The notes beneath the pieces are model-generated. The model saw only the letters and a program-made list of their open reading frames with translations, was not told where the DNA came from and searched no databases. A program made the translations under genes and the position numbers. Shown piece after piece: positions 7,629 through 14,354 of a DNA stretch of 34,754 nucleotides (the stretch's first letter is position 1; each line of letters opens with the position of its first letter). The stretch spans positions 1 to 34,754 of the forward strand of contig JAFGHM010000056.1 of the NCBI GenBank assembly GCA_016930135.1, given 5' to 3'. Source of the stretch: Thermoplasmatota archaeon. GTDB lineage: Archaea > Thermoplasmatota > Thermoplasmata > UBA10834.

Positions 7629-7638
7629 TTCAAATACT
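7629..7638 (+). promoter_or_regulatory. TATA box of queD (leaderless)
   Basis: TTCAAATACT lies just after the MtxX-like stop codon. Its centre is about 26 bases before the ATG at 7661, which predicts a leaderless queD message and a new transcription unit queD-queC-queE. Confidence 0.5.
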
Positions 7639-7660
7639 GCCCTGGACTATCCCGTCGTGC

Positions 7661-8128
7661 ATGAGGCTGGAGATAAACGGTTGGTCGTCCAAGATAACAT
7701 TCTCTGCCACTCACATAATCCCGATGCACAAGAAGTGCGGCCGGCTCCACGGTCACGACTATGCCATCAATGCAAAGATAACCGGCGACATCGGGCCCGA
7801 CGGCGTGATCATGGACTTCATAAGCGTGAAGGAGTTCCTGAGAGGCATCGCGGCCGAGCTGGACCACAGGGTTCTGATTCCCAGGCGCGATCCCGGGGTC
7901 AAGGTCAACGGGGACTATGTGAGCTACAGGGTTGGCAACAACGACCTCCGTCTGCCTCTCTCGGACTGCATCCTCCTGGACATAGAGGTGGCGTCCGCGG
8001 AGACTCTCTCCGAGTTCGTGCTCAAACGGATGCTGGAGAAAGTCAGGTTTCCTGAGAATGTCAGGATGATCGAGATAGGCGTGGACGAGGGCCGTGGCCA
8101 GGGCGCCTGGACTTCGTCTGACCTCTGA
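7661..8128 (+). CDS. queD: 6-carboxy-5,6,7,8-tetrahydropterin synthase (QueD / PTPS family)
   Basis: This enzyme converts 7,8-dihydroneopterin triphosphate to 6-carboxy-tetrahydropterin in the synthesis of preQ0, the precursor of archaeosine in tRNA. The 155-residue protein has the family signature FSATHIIPMHKKCGRLHGHDY: the catalytic cysteine precedes RLHGH, and the zinc-binding histidines are the one in FSATH and the two of HGH. Further on are DGVIMDFISVK, the LDHR catalytic segment and SAETLSEFV. The frame is open far upstream, but ATG 7661 fits the family N-terminus (MRLEINGW) and lies 26 bases behind a TATA box. It is followed after 15 bases by queC, so the three preQ0 genes appear to form one unit. 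Confidence 0.93.
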   Translation: MRLEINGWSSKITFSATHIIPMHKKCGRLHGHDYAINAKITGDIGPDGVIMDFISVKEFLRGIAAELDHRVLIPRRDPGVKVNGDYVSYRVGNNDLRLPLSDCILLDIEVASAETLSEFVLKRMLEKVRFPENVRMIEIGVDEGRGQGAWTSSDL

Positions 8129-8143
8129 GCGGGGTTGTGTTCG

Positions 8144-8830
8144 ATGGCTGAGGCTGTGGTTCTTCTTTCCGGAGGTCTTGATTCGTCCACGGTGCTCGCC
8201 ATCGCCAGGGAGCGCGGCTTCGAGATCACCGCTCTGACCTTCGACTACGGACAGAAGCACAGGCGCGAGGTGGACGGCGCCCGGAGGATAGCCGGGCATT
8301 TGAAGGTCAAAAAGCACATCGTAATGCCTCTGGACATCGGGCGATACGTCAGCACCGCTCTCACGACCGGATCGATGGAGATACCGCAGGGACGGACAAG
8401 GAACGAGATGTCCTCGGGGATACCGAGCACCTACGTCCCTTCGAGGAACACGGTCTTCCTCAGCATCGCTGCCTCCATAGCCGAGAGCGCGGGTGCCGAG
8501 GCTGTGTTCATAGCGGCGAACTCCGTGGATTTCAGCGGATACCCGGACTGCACTCCGGAGTTCCTGGAGGCGTTTCAGAAGGTGCTTGATGTCGGCACCA
8601 AGGCCGGCAAGGAGGGAAGGGGCATCAGGATAGAAGCGCCAATATTGCTCATGTCCAAGTCGCAGATCATAAGGGAGGCCGTGAGGCTCGGGGTGCCCCT
8701 TGAGCTGACCTGGAGCTGCTATCGGGGCGGGGCAAAGGCCTGCGGCAGGTGCGACTCGTGCCTACTGCGGTTGGAGGGCTTTTCGAAGGCGGGCATCGAC
8801 GACCCGCTGGAGTACGAGGTGAGACGCTGA
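8144..8830 (+). CDS. queC: 7-cyano-7-deazaguanine (preQ0) synthase QueC
   Basis: QueC is an ATP-dependent enzyme that turns 7-carboxy-7-deazaguanine into preQ0 using ammonia, the last step before archaeosine tRNA-guanine transglycosylase. The 228-residue protein begins MAEAVVLLSGGLDSSTVL, the PP-loop pyrophosphatase motif. SRNTVFLSIAAS and NSVDFSGYPDC are typical of the family. The C-terminal SCYRGG and CGRCDSCLLR provide the four zinc-binding cysteines. The start at ATG 8144 fits best, since an upstream TTG at 8135 would add only three residues. The stop TGA (8828-8830) overlaps the predicted CTG start of queE, so translation is probably coupled. Confidence 0.96.
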   Translation: MAEAVVLLSGGLDSSTVLAIARERGFEITALTFDYGQKHRREVDGARRIAGHLKVKKHIVMPLDIGRYVSTALTTGSMEIPQGRTRNEMSSGIPSTYVPSRNTVFLSIAASIAESAGAEAVFIAANSVDFSGYPDCTPEFLEAFQKVLDVGTKAGKEGRGIRIEAPILLMSKSQIIREAVRLGVPLELTWSCYRGGAKACGRCDSCLLRLEGFSKAGIDDPLEYEVRR

Positions 8831-9456
8831 AGATATATTCGATATTCAAGTCGCTTCAGGGGGAGGGCTTGACGATCGGGGCGCCCACGGCCTTCATAAG
8901 GACCTCAGGGTGCCCGCTGAGATGCACCTACTGCGACACCCCACAGGCGTTCGAGCAGGGGGAGCAGATGGGAATAGATGCCATACTCGCCAAGGTGGCG
9001 AAGCTGGAGTGCCGGCACGTCTGCCTCACCGGGGGAGAGCCGCTGGCGCAGAAGGACTCAACCAAGCTCTTGGAGAGGCTGCTCGACCAGGGATACCACG
9101 TCGTGCTCGAAACGAACGGGGCGATGCCTCTGGACGAGATGCCCTGCGTGGAGAACCTGACGATCAGCATGGACATCAAGTGCCCGTCGTCAGGCGAGTC
9201 GGGCAAGATGATCTTCGAGAACATCGAGATCCTAGGGCCGACTGACCAGCTGAAGTTCATAGTCTCGGACGACGCCGACTATGAGTACGCCAAGGAGATC
9301 ATCGCGAAGTACGAGCCGAAATGCGAGGTCATATTCACCCCGGTGGGGGGCAAAGAGATGAAGGGCCTCGCCGAGAAAGTCCTGAAGGACCGCCTGAACG
9401 CGAGAGTGCTTCCACAGCTGCACAAGTTCATCTGGGGCGACGAGGACAACCGGTGA
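8827..9456 (+). CDS. queE: 7-carboxy-7-deazaguanine synthase QueE, probable CTG start
   Basis: QueE is a radical-SAM enzyme that contracts the pterin ring of 6-carboxy-tetrahydropterin to 7-carboxy-7-deazaguanine. The cluster motif is CPLRCTYCDTP (CxxxCxxC), preceded by SLQGEGLTIGAPTAFIRTSG and followed by the CLTGGEPL SAM-binding motif and LETNGAMPL. Family N-termini read M-K-[IV]-Y-S-I-F-K-S. Here that is encoded by CTG-AAG-ATA-TAT from 8827, with GAGGTGAG about five bases upstream. The only other in-frame starts (GTG 8749 and 8758) lie inside queC and would add 23-26 residues unlike the family. The CTG overlaps the queC stop as CTGA. The product is 209 residues, normal for archaeal QueE. 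The gene converges with thrS, leaving only five bases between the stops. Confidence 0.92.
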   Translation: MKIYSIFKSLQGEGLTIGAPTAFIRTSGCPLRCTYCDTPQAFEQGEQMGIDAILAKVAKLECRHVCLTGGEPLAQKDSTKLLERLLDQGYHVVLETNGAMPLDEMPCVENLTISMDIKCPSSGESGKMIFENIEILGPTDQLKFIVSDDADYEYAKEIIAKYEPKCEVIFTPVGGKEMKGLAEKVLKDRLNARVLPQLHKFIWGDEDNR

Positions 9457-9461
9457 ACCGC

Positions 9462-11300
9462 CTAGCCCCTGAACACGGGGCGTCTGGAGAGCAGCCTCGG
9501 GAGCGGGAGCTTGCCCTCGGGATAGCCGGCCGAGAGCCTCTCGATCTCGGCCTTCAGCTGTTCGAGCGTCATCGCCTTCTGCTCCCCCGTCCGAAGACGC
9601 ACGGGGTATCGGCTTGAAGCCCGCTCCTTCTCGCCGACGACTATGATCATGTTGATCCATTCCATCTCGGCGTTCCTGATCTTCTTGCCGACCTTGTCGT
9701 CCAAGTCGTCTATGTCCACCCGCGCGTCCAGCTGATCAGCGAACCGCTCGCAGTCCGCGACGAACTCCGAGCCCACCGGGATCAGTCTCACCTGGGTCGG
9801 CGACAGCCAGAACGGCAGAGCGGGCTTGTCGTGCTTGAGCGCCTCCTCGAGCAGAACGTATATCCATCTCTCTATCGATCCGATCGAGGAATGGCAGATG
9901 ATACATCCCTTCTTCTTGCCGTCCGAGTCCGTGTATACGATGCCGTATCTCTCCGCGTCCTCGACGTCCAGCTGTACAGTGCTTAGCTGGACAGCGCCTC
10001 CGACAGCATCTATGCCCTGGAACTCGTGCTTCACGGCCCAGTAGTGCTTCATGGCGGAAATGACCTCGACCAGCGCCGGCCTCTTCGAGTGCCTCAGGAG
10101 CTCGAAGATGTTGTCCTTGTACTTGTCGTAGAACTCCTTCACGATCCTGAAGGCGACGGCGTACTCCACGCCTGTCGCGTCGGCGAGGTCGGCGTAGTTG
10201 CGGTACAGGTGAGCGTACTCCTTCCAACCTTCATCGAGGTCCTTGGTGAAGCAGTGTATGTCTGGCATGTGGAACGCTCTGAGCCTCTTCAGCCCCGTCA
10301 GTTCTCCGCGCTGCTCGAGCCTGAAGCTCTTCGAGAACTCGTAGATCCGGAGGGGAAGGTTCCTGTAGCTCAGTGTGGAGCCCTTGATCATCCTGAACAG
10401 ACCGAAGTCGCCTGCGAACCTGAGCACGAACTCCCTCTTCTCCTCCGTCTTGAGGGTGTAGTGTCTTTCGTGGAATGACATCCCCTGGCTCCTGATGTCC
10501 GGCAGCGACCAGTCGTACATGATGGGGGTGTCGATCTGGACCGCCCCTATTCTCTCCAGCGCGATCCACTCGGCCCACTTCTCGAGGAGCTTGAAGATCA
10601 GGTGGCCTTTCGGGAACATCCTGAAGTGGCCTCTGTCGCTCGCCTCTTCGTAGTCCACGAGTTCGAGCCTCTGCATCGCCTTGATGGACGGTGGCTCCTC
10701 ACCCTTGGTCCTGCCTATCTCCTCGGACAGGATGAATGCCTTCAGCGATGGATAGCCATCCAGGATCTTGGCCGAATCTATGTCCTCCATATCGATAGGT
10801 TGTTCCTCGCCCTCCGGTGTCAGGATATAGAACGAGCTCTGGATCTTGTCCACGACCTCCTCCCTGGTGACCTTCTTCTCAGCCACGAATTCCCTGGACA
10901 GCTCTGAGAGCGGGTGGCCCTTGCACTTGATTTCGAAGCCCTTGTACCACCCGAATGGCGACCTGTGCACCTCGATGCCCTTTGCGGCGATCGCAGCCTC
11001 GGTGGCCTTGAGCACATCCACCGCCAGCTTCGGTCCGGCGAGGTTCGAGCTCAGGTGCGCGTATGGGTAGAGCACGAGCCTCTCGGCATTCACCTTCGAG
11101 AACACCTCGGCGAAGTCATTCGCTGCCACCTGGGATATACCCTGGACATCCTCGTCTGAGCCCTCGATGGTGGAGAATGCCACGAGTGCCTCAGTGAAGG
11201 ATTGCCTCCTCTCGAACTTCTCGGGAAGTGGTTCCGCCATCTTCGTGGGGTCCTTGACCTCGTATTCGAACCTGTCTGCATGGATGAGCAGTACCCTCAT
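9462..11300 (-). CDS. thrS: Threonyl-tRNA synthetase with archaeal N-terminal editing domain
   Basis: This class II synthetase charges tRNA-Thr. The 612-residue protein starts MRVLLIHADRFEYEV, the hallmark of the archaeal ThrRS N-terminal domain, a D-tyrosyl-tRNA-deacylase-like fold that edits mischarged serine (residues about 1-145, including LVLYPYAHLSSNL). The catalytic core follows: a motif 2 region (EFSKSFRLEQRGELTGLKRLRAFHMPD), CIICHSSIGSIERWIYVLLEE for motif 3, and the C-terminal anticodon-binding domain (LPFWLSPTQVRLIPVG onward). Codons upstream of ATG 11300 are open but do not resemble the family. ATG 11300 lies just behind a TATA-like AATATTAAAG at 11329-11338, so the leader is very short. 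It ends with TAG, five bases from the queE stop. Confidence 0.96.
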   Translation of the reverse strand: MRVLLIHADRFEYEVKDPTKMAEPLPEKFERRQSFTEALVAFSTIEGSDEDVQGISQVAANDFAEVFSKVNAERLVLYPYAHLSSNLAGPKLAVDVLKATEAAIAAKGIEVHRSPFGWYKGFEIKCKGHPLSELSREFVAEKKVTREEVVDKIQSSFYILTPEGEEQPIDMEDIDSAKILDGYPSLKAFILSEEIGRTKGEEPPSIKAMQRLELVDYEEASDRGHFRMFPKGHLIFKLLEKWAEWIALERIGAVQIDTPIMYDWSLPDIRSQGMSFHERHYTLKTEEKREFVLRFAGDFGLFRMIKGSTLSYRNLPLRIYEFSKSFRLEQRGELTGLKRLRAFHMPDIHCFTKDLDEGWKEYAHLYRNYADLADATGVEYAVAFRIVKEFYDKYKDNIFELLRHSKRPALVEVISAMKHYWAVKHEFQGIDAVGGAVQLSTVQLDVEDAERYGIVYTDSDGKKKGCIICHSSIGSIERWIYVLLEEALKHDKPALPFWLSPTQVRLIPVGSEFVADCERFADQLDARVDIDDLDDKVGKKIRNAEMEWINMIIVVGEKERASSRYPVRLRTGEQKAMTLEQLKAEIERLSAGYPEGKLPLPRLLSRRPVFRG

Positions 11301-11328
11301 GATGCTCGGGCGTCGAAATGGCGGGGGG

Positions 11329-11338
11329 AATATTAAAG
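11329..11338 (-). promoter_or_regulatory. TATA box of thrS
   Basis: CTTTAATATT on the minus strand, centred about 33 bases before the thrS ATG, predicts a start site only a few bases ahead of the gene. The divergent CorA-like gene could use the same AT-rich patch, but its start is more than 120 bases away. Confidence 0.5.
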
Positions 11339-11461
11339 CAATGCACGGAGCCCGTCTGGATTCAGCTGTCACGGACGCAGCGAAATGTACTTCAGGGCTG
11401 TCGTTGGATACGGGTGCGGGCATCGCGGGAAACGGGCGTTGTCGGACGGGTTGGATTGAAC

Positions 11462-12598
11462 GTGGACGAGGCCAAAGCTGATGTGGGCAGACCTGTGAAG
11501 AGGAGGGCGAAGCGAGACCCTCAGCCGGCGCCCGAACAGGACAAGTGCAAGGAGCCCCTTCCCAGGGCGGTCTGCGTGTCGCTGCCCCATGAGGGAAGGC
11601 CGGTCAGGATCCTGGGCAACTCCCCCAGCGAGTTCATCTCGACCCTGCAGAACTCCGTGGTCGCCTGGCTCAACTTCCCGGTTTGCGACCTTGAGAAGGA
11701 AGGTTCCGCGATAGCCACGGTCCTCGGCTTCAGCGCATCGCTCGTGCCCGATGTGCTGAAAGGCTATCATGCGGCCTTCGAAGACCGGGAGACCGAGCTC
11801 GGGATCATGGTCCCCGCAGTCAAGATCACCGGGCTGAACATCGAGTCCTACCCTCTGCTCATACTGGTCAGGAAGGATCTCGTAGTGACGATACACAGCG
11901 AGGAGGTCGTTCGGCTCGTCCAGTTCGCGAGATATGCCGATACATTCATGCGCAAGCTCCCTGCGTCCATGATCCTCCAGGACAAGCTCATCATGCTCCT
12001 TGTGAGGGTTCTCGATGAGAACAATTCCAGGAACTTCGAATACCTCAGGGAGATCGAAGAGCAGGGAGACCATCTCAGCCAGATGCTGCTGGACACGACG
12101 AAGGCGAGGCTGGAGATAGGCAAGCAGATATACGACCTGAAGCACACGCTCATCACCTACCTCAACACGCTGTGGCGGACTCTGGAAGTCCTACATTCGC
12201 TCAGATACGGAGATGCCGTGCTGATCTCCGACAACCCAAAGATGCTCGCCAGGGTGGGGCTCCTCGTGGAAGATGTGAACAGGCAGATATCCCTCAGCGA
12301 GCACATGTCAGAGGTGCTGGCCTCCGGCCTCGAGGTCCTCCAGGCCCTGTACAACAACCAGCTCCAGGTGCTGAACAACAGGATGGCGCTGACGATGACT
12401 TGGCTTACGATCCTGGGCACAGCTGTCCTGGTCCCGAACACGCTCGCCACCATATTCGGCTCTCTTCTGGGGCTCGATTCGCAGACTCTGCTCTGGTATC
12501 TCATCATACTCGTGGTGACCACGGTCGAGGCCACGTATCTGGCATATTGGTGGGTGAAGAAGAAGGTGAACCTTCCGAGGGGTCCGGAGCCCACCTAG
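11462..12598 (+). CDS. CorA-like membrane protein lacking the GMN motif
   Basis: The layout is that of CorA/ZntB metal transporters: a soluble N-terminal alpha/beta region (residues about 30-180), a long helical stalk (about 185-305) and two C-terminal membrane helices (about 310-330 and 345-366) followed by a basic tail (WWVKKKVNLP). In true CorA channels the first helix ends in Gly-Met-Asn at the pore mouth. Here the aligned stretch is VPNTLATIFGSLLGL, so Gly-Ser-Leu (333-335) replaces GMN. Transport activity or selectivity may therefore differ. GTG 11462 (378 residues) is the chosen start. The frame stays open to 11318, but the upstream residues look non-coding. It ends with TAG. The gene is divergent from thrS with a gap of about 160 bases. 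Confidence 0.72.
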   Translation: MDEAKADVGRPVKRRAKRDPQPAPEQDKCKEPLPRAVCVSLPHEGRPVRILGNSPSEFISTLQNSVVAWLNFPVCDLEKEGSAIATVLGFSASLVPDVLKGYHAAFEDRETELGIMVPAVKITGLNIESYPLLILVRKDLVVTIHSEEVVRLVQFARYADTFMRKLPASMILQDKLIMLLVRVLDENNSRNFEYLREIEEQGDHLSQMLLDTTKARLEIGKQIYDLKHTLITYLNTLWRTLEVLHSLRYGDAVLISDNPKMLARVGLLVEDVNRQISLSEHMSEVLASGLEVLQALYNNQLQVLNNRMALTMTWLTILGTAVLVPNTLATIFGSLLGLDSQTLLWYLIILVVTTVEATYLAYWWVKKKVNLPRGPEPT

Positions 12599-12673
12599 GC
12601 CGAGTCCTCCTCCGAGACTGGACGGGAAACAGTTTTACCCGCGTGCCGCGATAACCGCCTCTGAGGGTTGGAC

Positions 12674-13051
12674 TTGAAGGAGTTCGACGTCTATGTGCAG
12701 AACAGGCCTGGCGAGCTGGCCAAGGTCTGCGAGATACTTGGCGGCCAAGGCGTGAACATCAAGGCAATCGCGAGCGAGCGCGGTGGGAACCGTCCCCTGA
12801 TACGGGTCGTGACAGATGACGAGGCCACCGCCAAGTCCGCTCTGTCCAGAAGCGGCATCGCTTTCGACCAGCGCGAGGTCATATCTGTCAGGATGCTGGA
12901 CAGGCCCGGCGAGCTGGGCAAGATTGCCCGCAAGCTGGCCAGGGGCATGGTCAATGTGGAGTCTATCTACATACTTGGCAAGGAGGGGGGGACGACCGAT
13001 ATTGCGCTGACCGTCGACGATCCCAAGAAGGCCTCCAGCCTGATGAAGTGA
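12674..13051 (+). CDS. Tandem ACT-domain protein
   Basis: The protein, about 125 residues, consists of two ACT domains and nothing else. Repeat 1 is EFDVYVQNRPGELAKVCEILGGQGVNIKAI and repeat 2 is REVISVRMLDRPGELGKIARKLARGMVNVESIY. Each shows the RPGEL loop that usually binds an amino acid between strand 1 and helix 1. Stand-alone ACT proteins act as small-molecule sensors, often regulating an enzyme encoded elsewhere. No ligand can be named from sequence. Two TTG codons (12668 and 12674) are possible starts. The second has GAGGG upstream and gives MKEFDVYV. An AGTTTTACC stretch about 40 bases upstream is a weak TATA candidate. It is not obviously in an operon with the CorA-like gene. Confidence 0.82.
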   Translation: MKEFDVYVQNRPGELAKVCEILGGQGVNIKAIASERGGNRPLIRVVTDDEATAKSALSRSGIAFDQREVISVRMLDRPGELGKIARKLARGMVNVESIYILGKEGGTTDIALTVDDPKKASSLMK

Positions 13052-13070
13052 CCTTGCTGGCACCGACCCC

Positions 13071-13460
13071 TCAATCCAGACTCTTTCCTCTCTTGACCAG
13101 GATCTCCTCGAGCAGGTTCCTGGCTTCTCTTACCTTCGCCAGCTCGTCATGGGTCAGGTCGAGCCTGAGGAGGTGTGACCACACTTTCGACAATGAGTGG
13201 TAGGATTCCCTGATCAATTCGATGTCCTCTTCTGTCTGGGTGCTGGAAGGAGGTTTCACCTCGTCGACTGGCCTGTAGAACACGTTCCTGCCCACCTTGG
13301 TCCTGGTCAGGGCGCCCTTCTTCTCGAGTTTCTGGAGTGCCTGGGTCGCCCCGGATTGGGTGATTCCCAACTCCGACGCCACCAATGTCGGCGAGTGTAT
13401 GCCCTTTCTCAGCACCTCTAGTATCTGCTTCTCCCTTGCCGTCAACATGGTGTTCAGCAT
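13071..13460 (-). CDS. Winged-helix transcriptional regulator (MarR/ArsR-like)
   Basis: Residues 5-60 form a winged helix-turn-helix: TAREKQILEVLRKG, then SPTLVASELGITQSGATQALQKLEKKGALTRTKVGRNVFYRPV, where the second helix is the recognition helix and the TRTKVGRNVFY segment is the wing. The C-terminal half (about 75-129) is helical and charged, probably for dimerisation. There is no obvious metal site or ligand pocket. The 129-residue length fits small archaeal MarR/ArsR-type repressors. The ATG at 13460 sits directly behind a promoter region with a long inverted repeat and GCTAAT repeats (13470-13532), which suggests autoregulation. A second ATG (13448) is possible. It faces the ACT-domain gene tail-to-tail. 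Confidence 0.83.
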   Translation of the reverse strand: MLNTMLTAREKQILEVLRKGIHSPTLVASELGITQSGATQALQKLEKKGALTRTKVGRNVFYRPVDEVKPPSSTQTEEDIELIRESYHSLSKVWSHLLRLDLTHDELAKVREARNLLEEILVKRGKSLD

Positions 13461-13469
13461 CCATTAGTC

Positions 13470-13513
13470 ATTCATAAGCAAGTGCTAATGTTTGCTAATA
13501 TGTGCTTATGAAT
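13470..13513 (-). promoter_or_regulatory. Operator-like inverted repeat in the wHTH promoter
   Basis: ATTCATAAGCA (13470-13480) and its exact reverse complement TGCTTATGAAT (13503-13513) flank a 22-base spacer that carries two TGCTAAT copies ten bases apart (13483-13489, 13493-13499). A further GCTAAT lies near 13527-13532. The cluster covers the AT-rich promoter of the regulator gene, beginning ten bases upstream of its ATG. Confidence 0.65.
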
Positions 13514-13557
13514 TGCGTTATGGCTGGCTAATAGCTTCCAGCAATATAGATGTTGTT

Positions 13558-13589
13558 GCGCGTCTTCTGGCTCGTTCAGAAGACTGCGC
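13558..13589. other. Strong hairpin in the 13461-13694 intergenic region
   Basis: GCGC-GTCTTCTG (13558-13569) pairs with CAGAAGAC-T-GCGC (13577-13589) around a 7-base loop, giving a 12-bp stem with one bulged T. No T-tract follows on either strand. The rest of the 234-base gap (13461-13694) shows the regulator's operator at its left end, and I see no tRNA, ORF or other element in the remainder. It could be a processing or termination structure for the DUF2284 transcript, or part of a small RNA. Confidence 0.4.
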
Positions 13590-13694
13590 TTCACCTTTGC
13601 GACAGAGGTCAGCTTATGCTTCCCGCCTCGGTCAGAACCAGCAATCGATTCGCAGAGGCAGTCCGTAGCAAGTCGCCTTGACGGGAGGATTCGC

Positions 13695-14315
13695 TCAATC
13701 CAAAAGAAGGAGGCCAGTCCATCTCACACTGCCGTTCGATGAGAATTCCAGCGGCAGGCCTGCCTTCCTGGAGGTCTTGATCACATCAATTCCTAAAGCC
13801 TGCATGGACGGCCTGGCCTTGAACGGATGCCTGCACCCGCCAGGGTCGTGACGCCCCACGCATTCCTCGCACAACAGGCATTCACTTCCGATGAGGCCGG
13901 CTGCCAAGTAGAAGCCCTTCCCGAAGGCCAGTGCCTCCAGGTTGTTGATGATCGCGTGAAGCCTATTCTCCGCCACATTCCCGCCTTTTGTCCGCTCAGA
14001 GCGTCCAGCCGTCTTCCCGTCGAGCCTCCCTTTCGGTCTGTCGGCCAGATCCACATCAGATTCCAGCTGGACCAGTATCGCCCGGTGATAGGAGTCGACG
14101 ATCTTCCTGAAGGCGCTCGGGGATGGGAGGTCTGGCGGGCACATGAGGTGCCTGCCGTAGTTGTGGCAGAGAGGGACGAGGCACTTGAACCGCACACGCT
14201 CGTCCACGAAGATGTCTCGGGCCGAGATGGCCTTCGCATCGGTCGCCCCGAGTCTCTTGGCCTCCTTGATGAGAGCTGATATCCTCAGGTCTGATTTCGC
14301 CAAACACCGCACCAA
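13695..14315 (-). CDS. DUF2284 predicted metal-binding protein
   Basis: Cysteine patterns match DUF2284, an uncharacterised family probably binding an iron-sulfur cluster. An N-terminal CLVPLCHNYGRHLMCPPDLPS segment is followed near the C-terminus by CLLCEECVGRHDPGGCRHPFKARPSMQALGIDV. The family is common in anaerobic archaea and bacteria. No reaction is known. The start is unclear: TTG 14315, GTG 14312 and TTG 14303 are all in frame. The TATA-like ACATATAGTC at 14326-14335 would place a leaderless start at about 14303 (MAKSDLRISAL), giving 202 residues. The middle contains a charged insertion (DLADRPKGRLDGKTAGRSERTKGG). It lies downstream of the unknown winged-helix/coiled-coil gene but probably has its own promoter. 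Confidence 0.8.
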   Translation of the reverse strand: MVRCLAKSDLRISALIKEAKRLGATDAKAISARDIFVDERVRFKCLVPLCHNYGRHLMCPPDLPSPSAFRKIVDSYHRAILVQLESDVDLADRPKGRLDGKTAGRSERTKGGNVAENRLHAIINNLEALAFGKGFYLAAGLIGSECLLCEECVGRHDPGGCRHPFKARPSMQALGIDVIKTSRKAGLPLEFSSNGSVRWTGLLLLD

Positions 14316-14354
14316 GCCTGCAGACTATATGTCGACGGCCAATCCAACTCGCGC

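Noticed and set aside
13461-13694. A tRNA or other stable RNA in the largest gene-free gap
   Set aside because: No cloverleaf, T-loop GTTCGA-type motif or CCA-end pattern was found; only an operator and a hairpin are visible.
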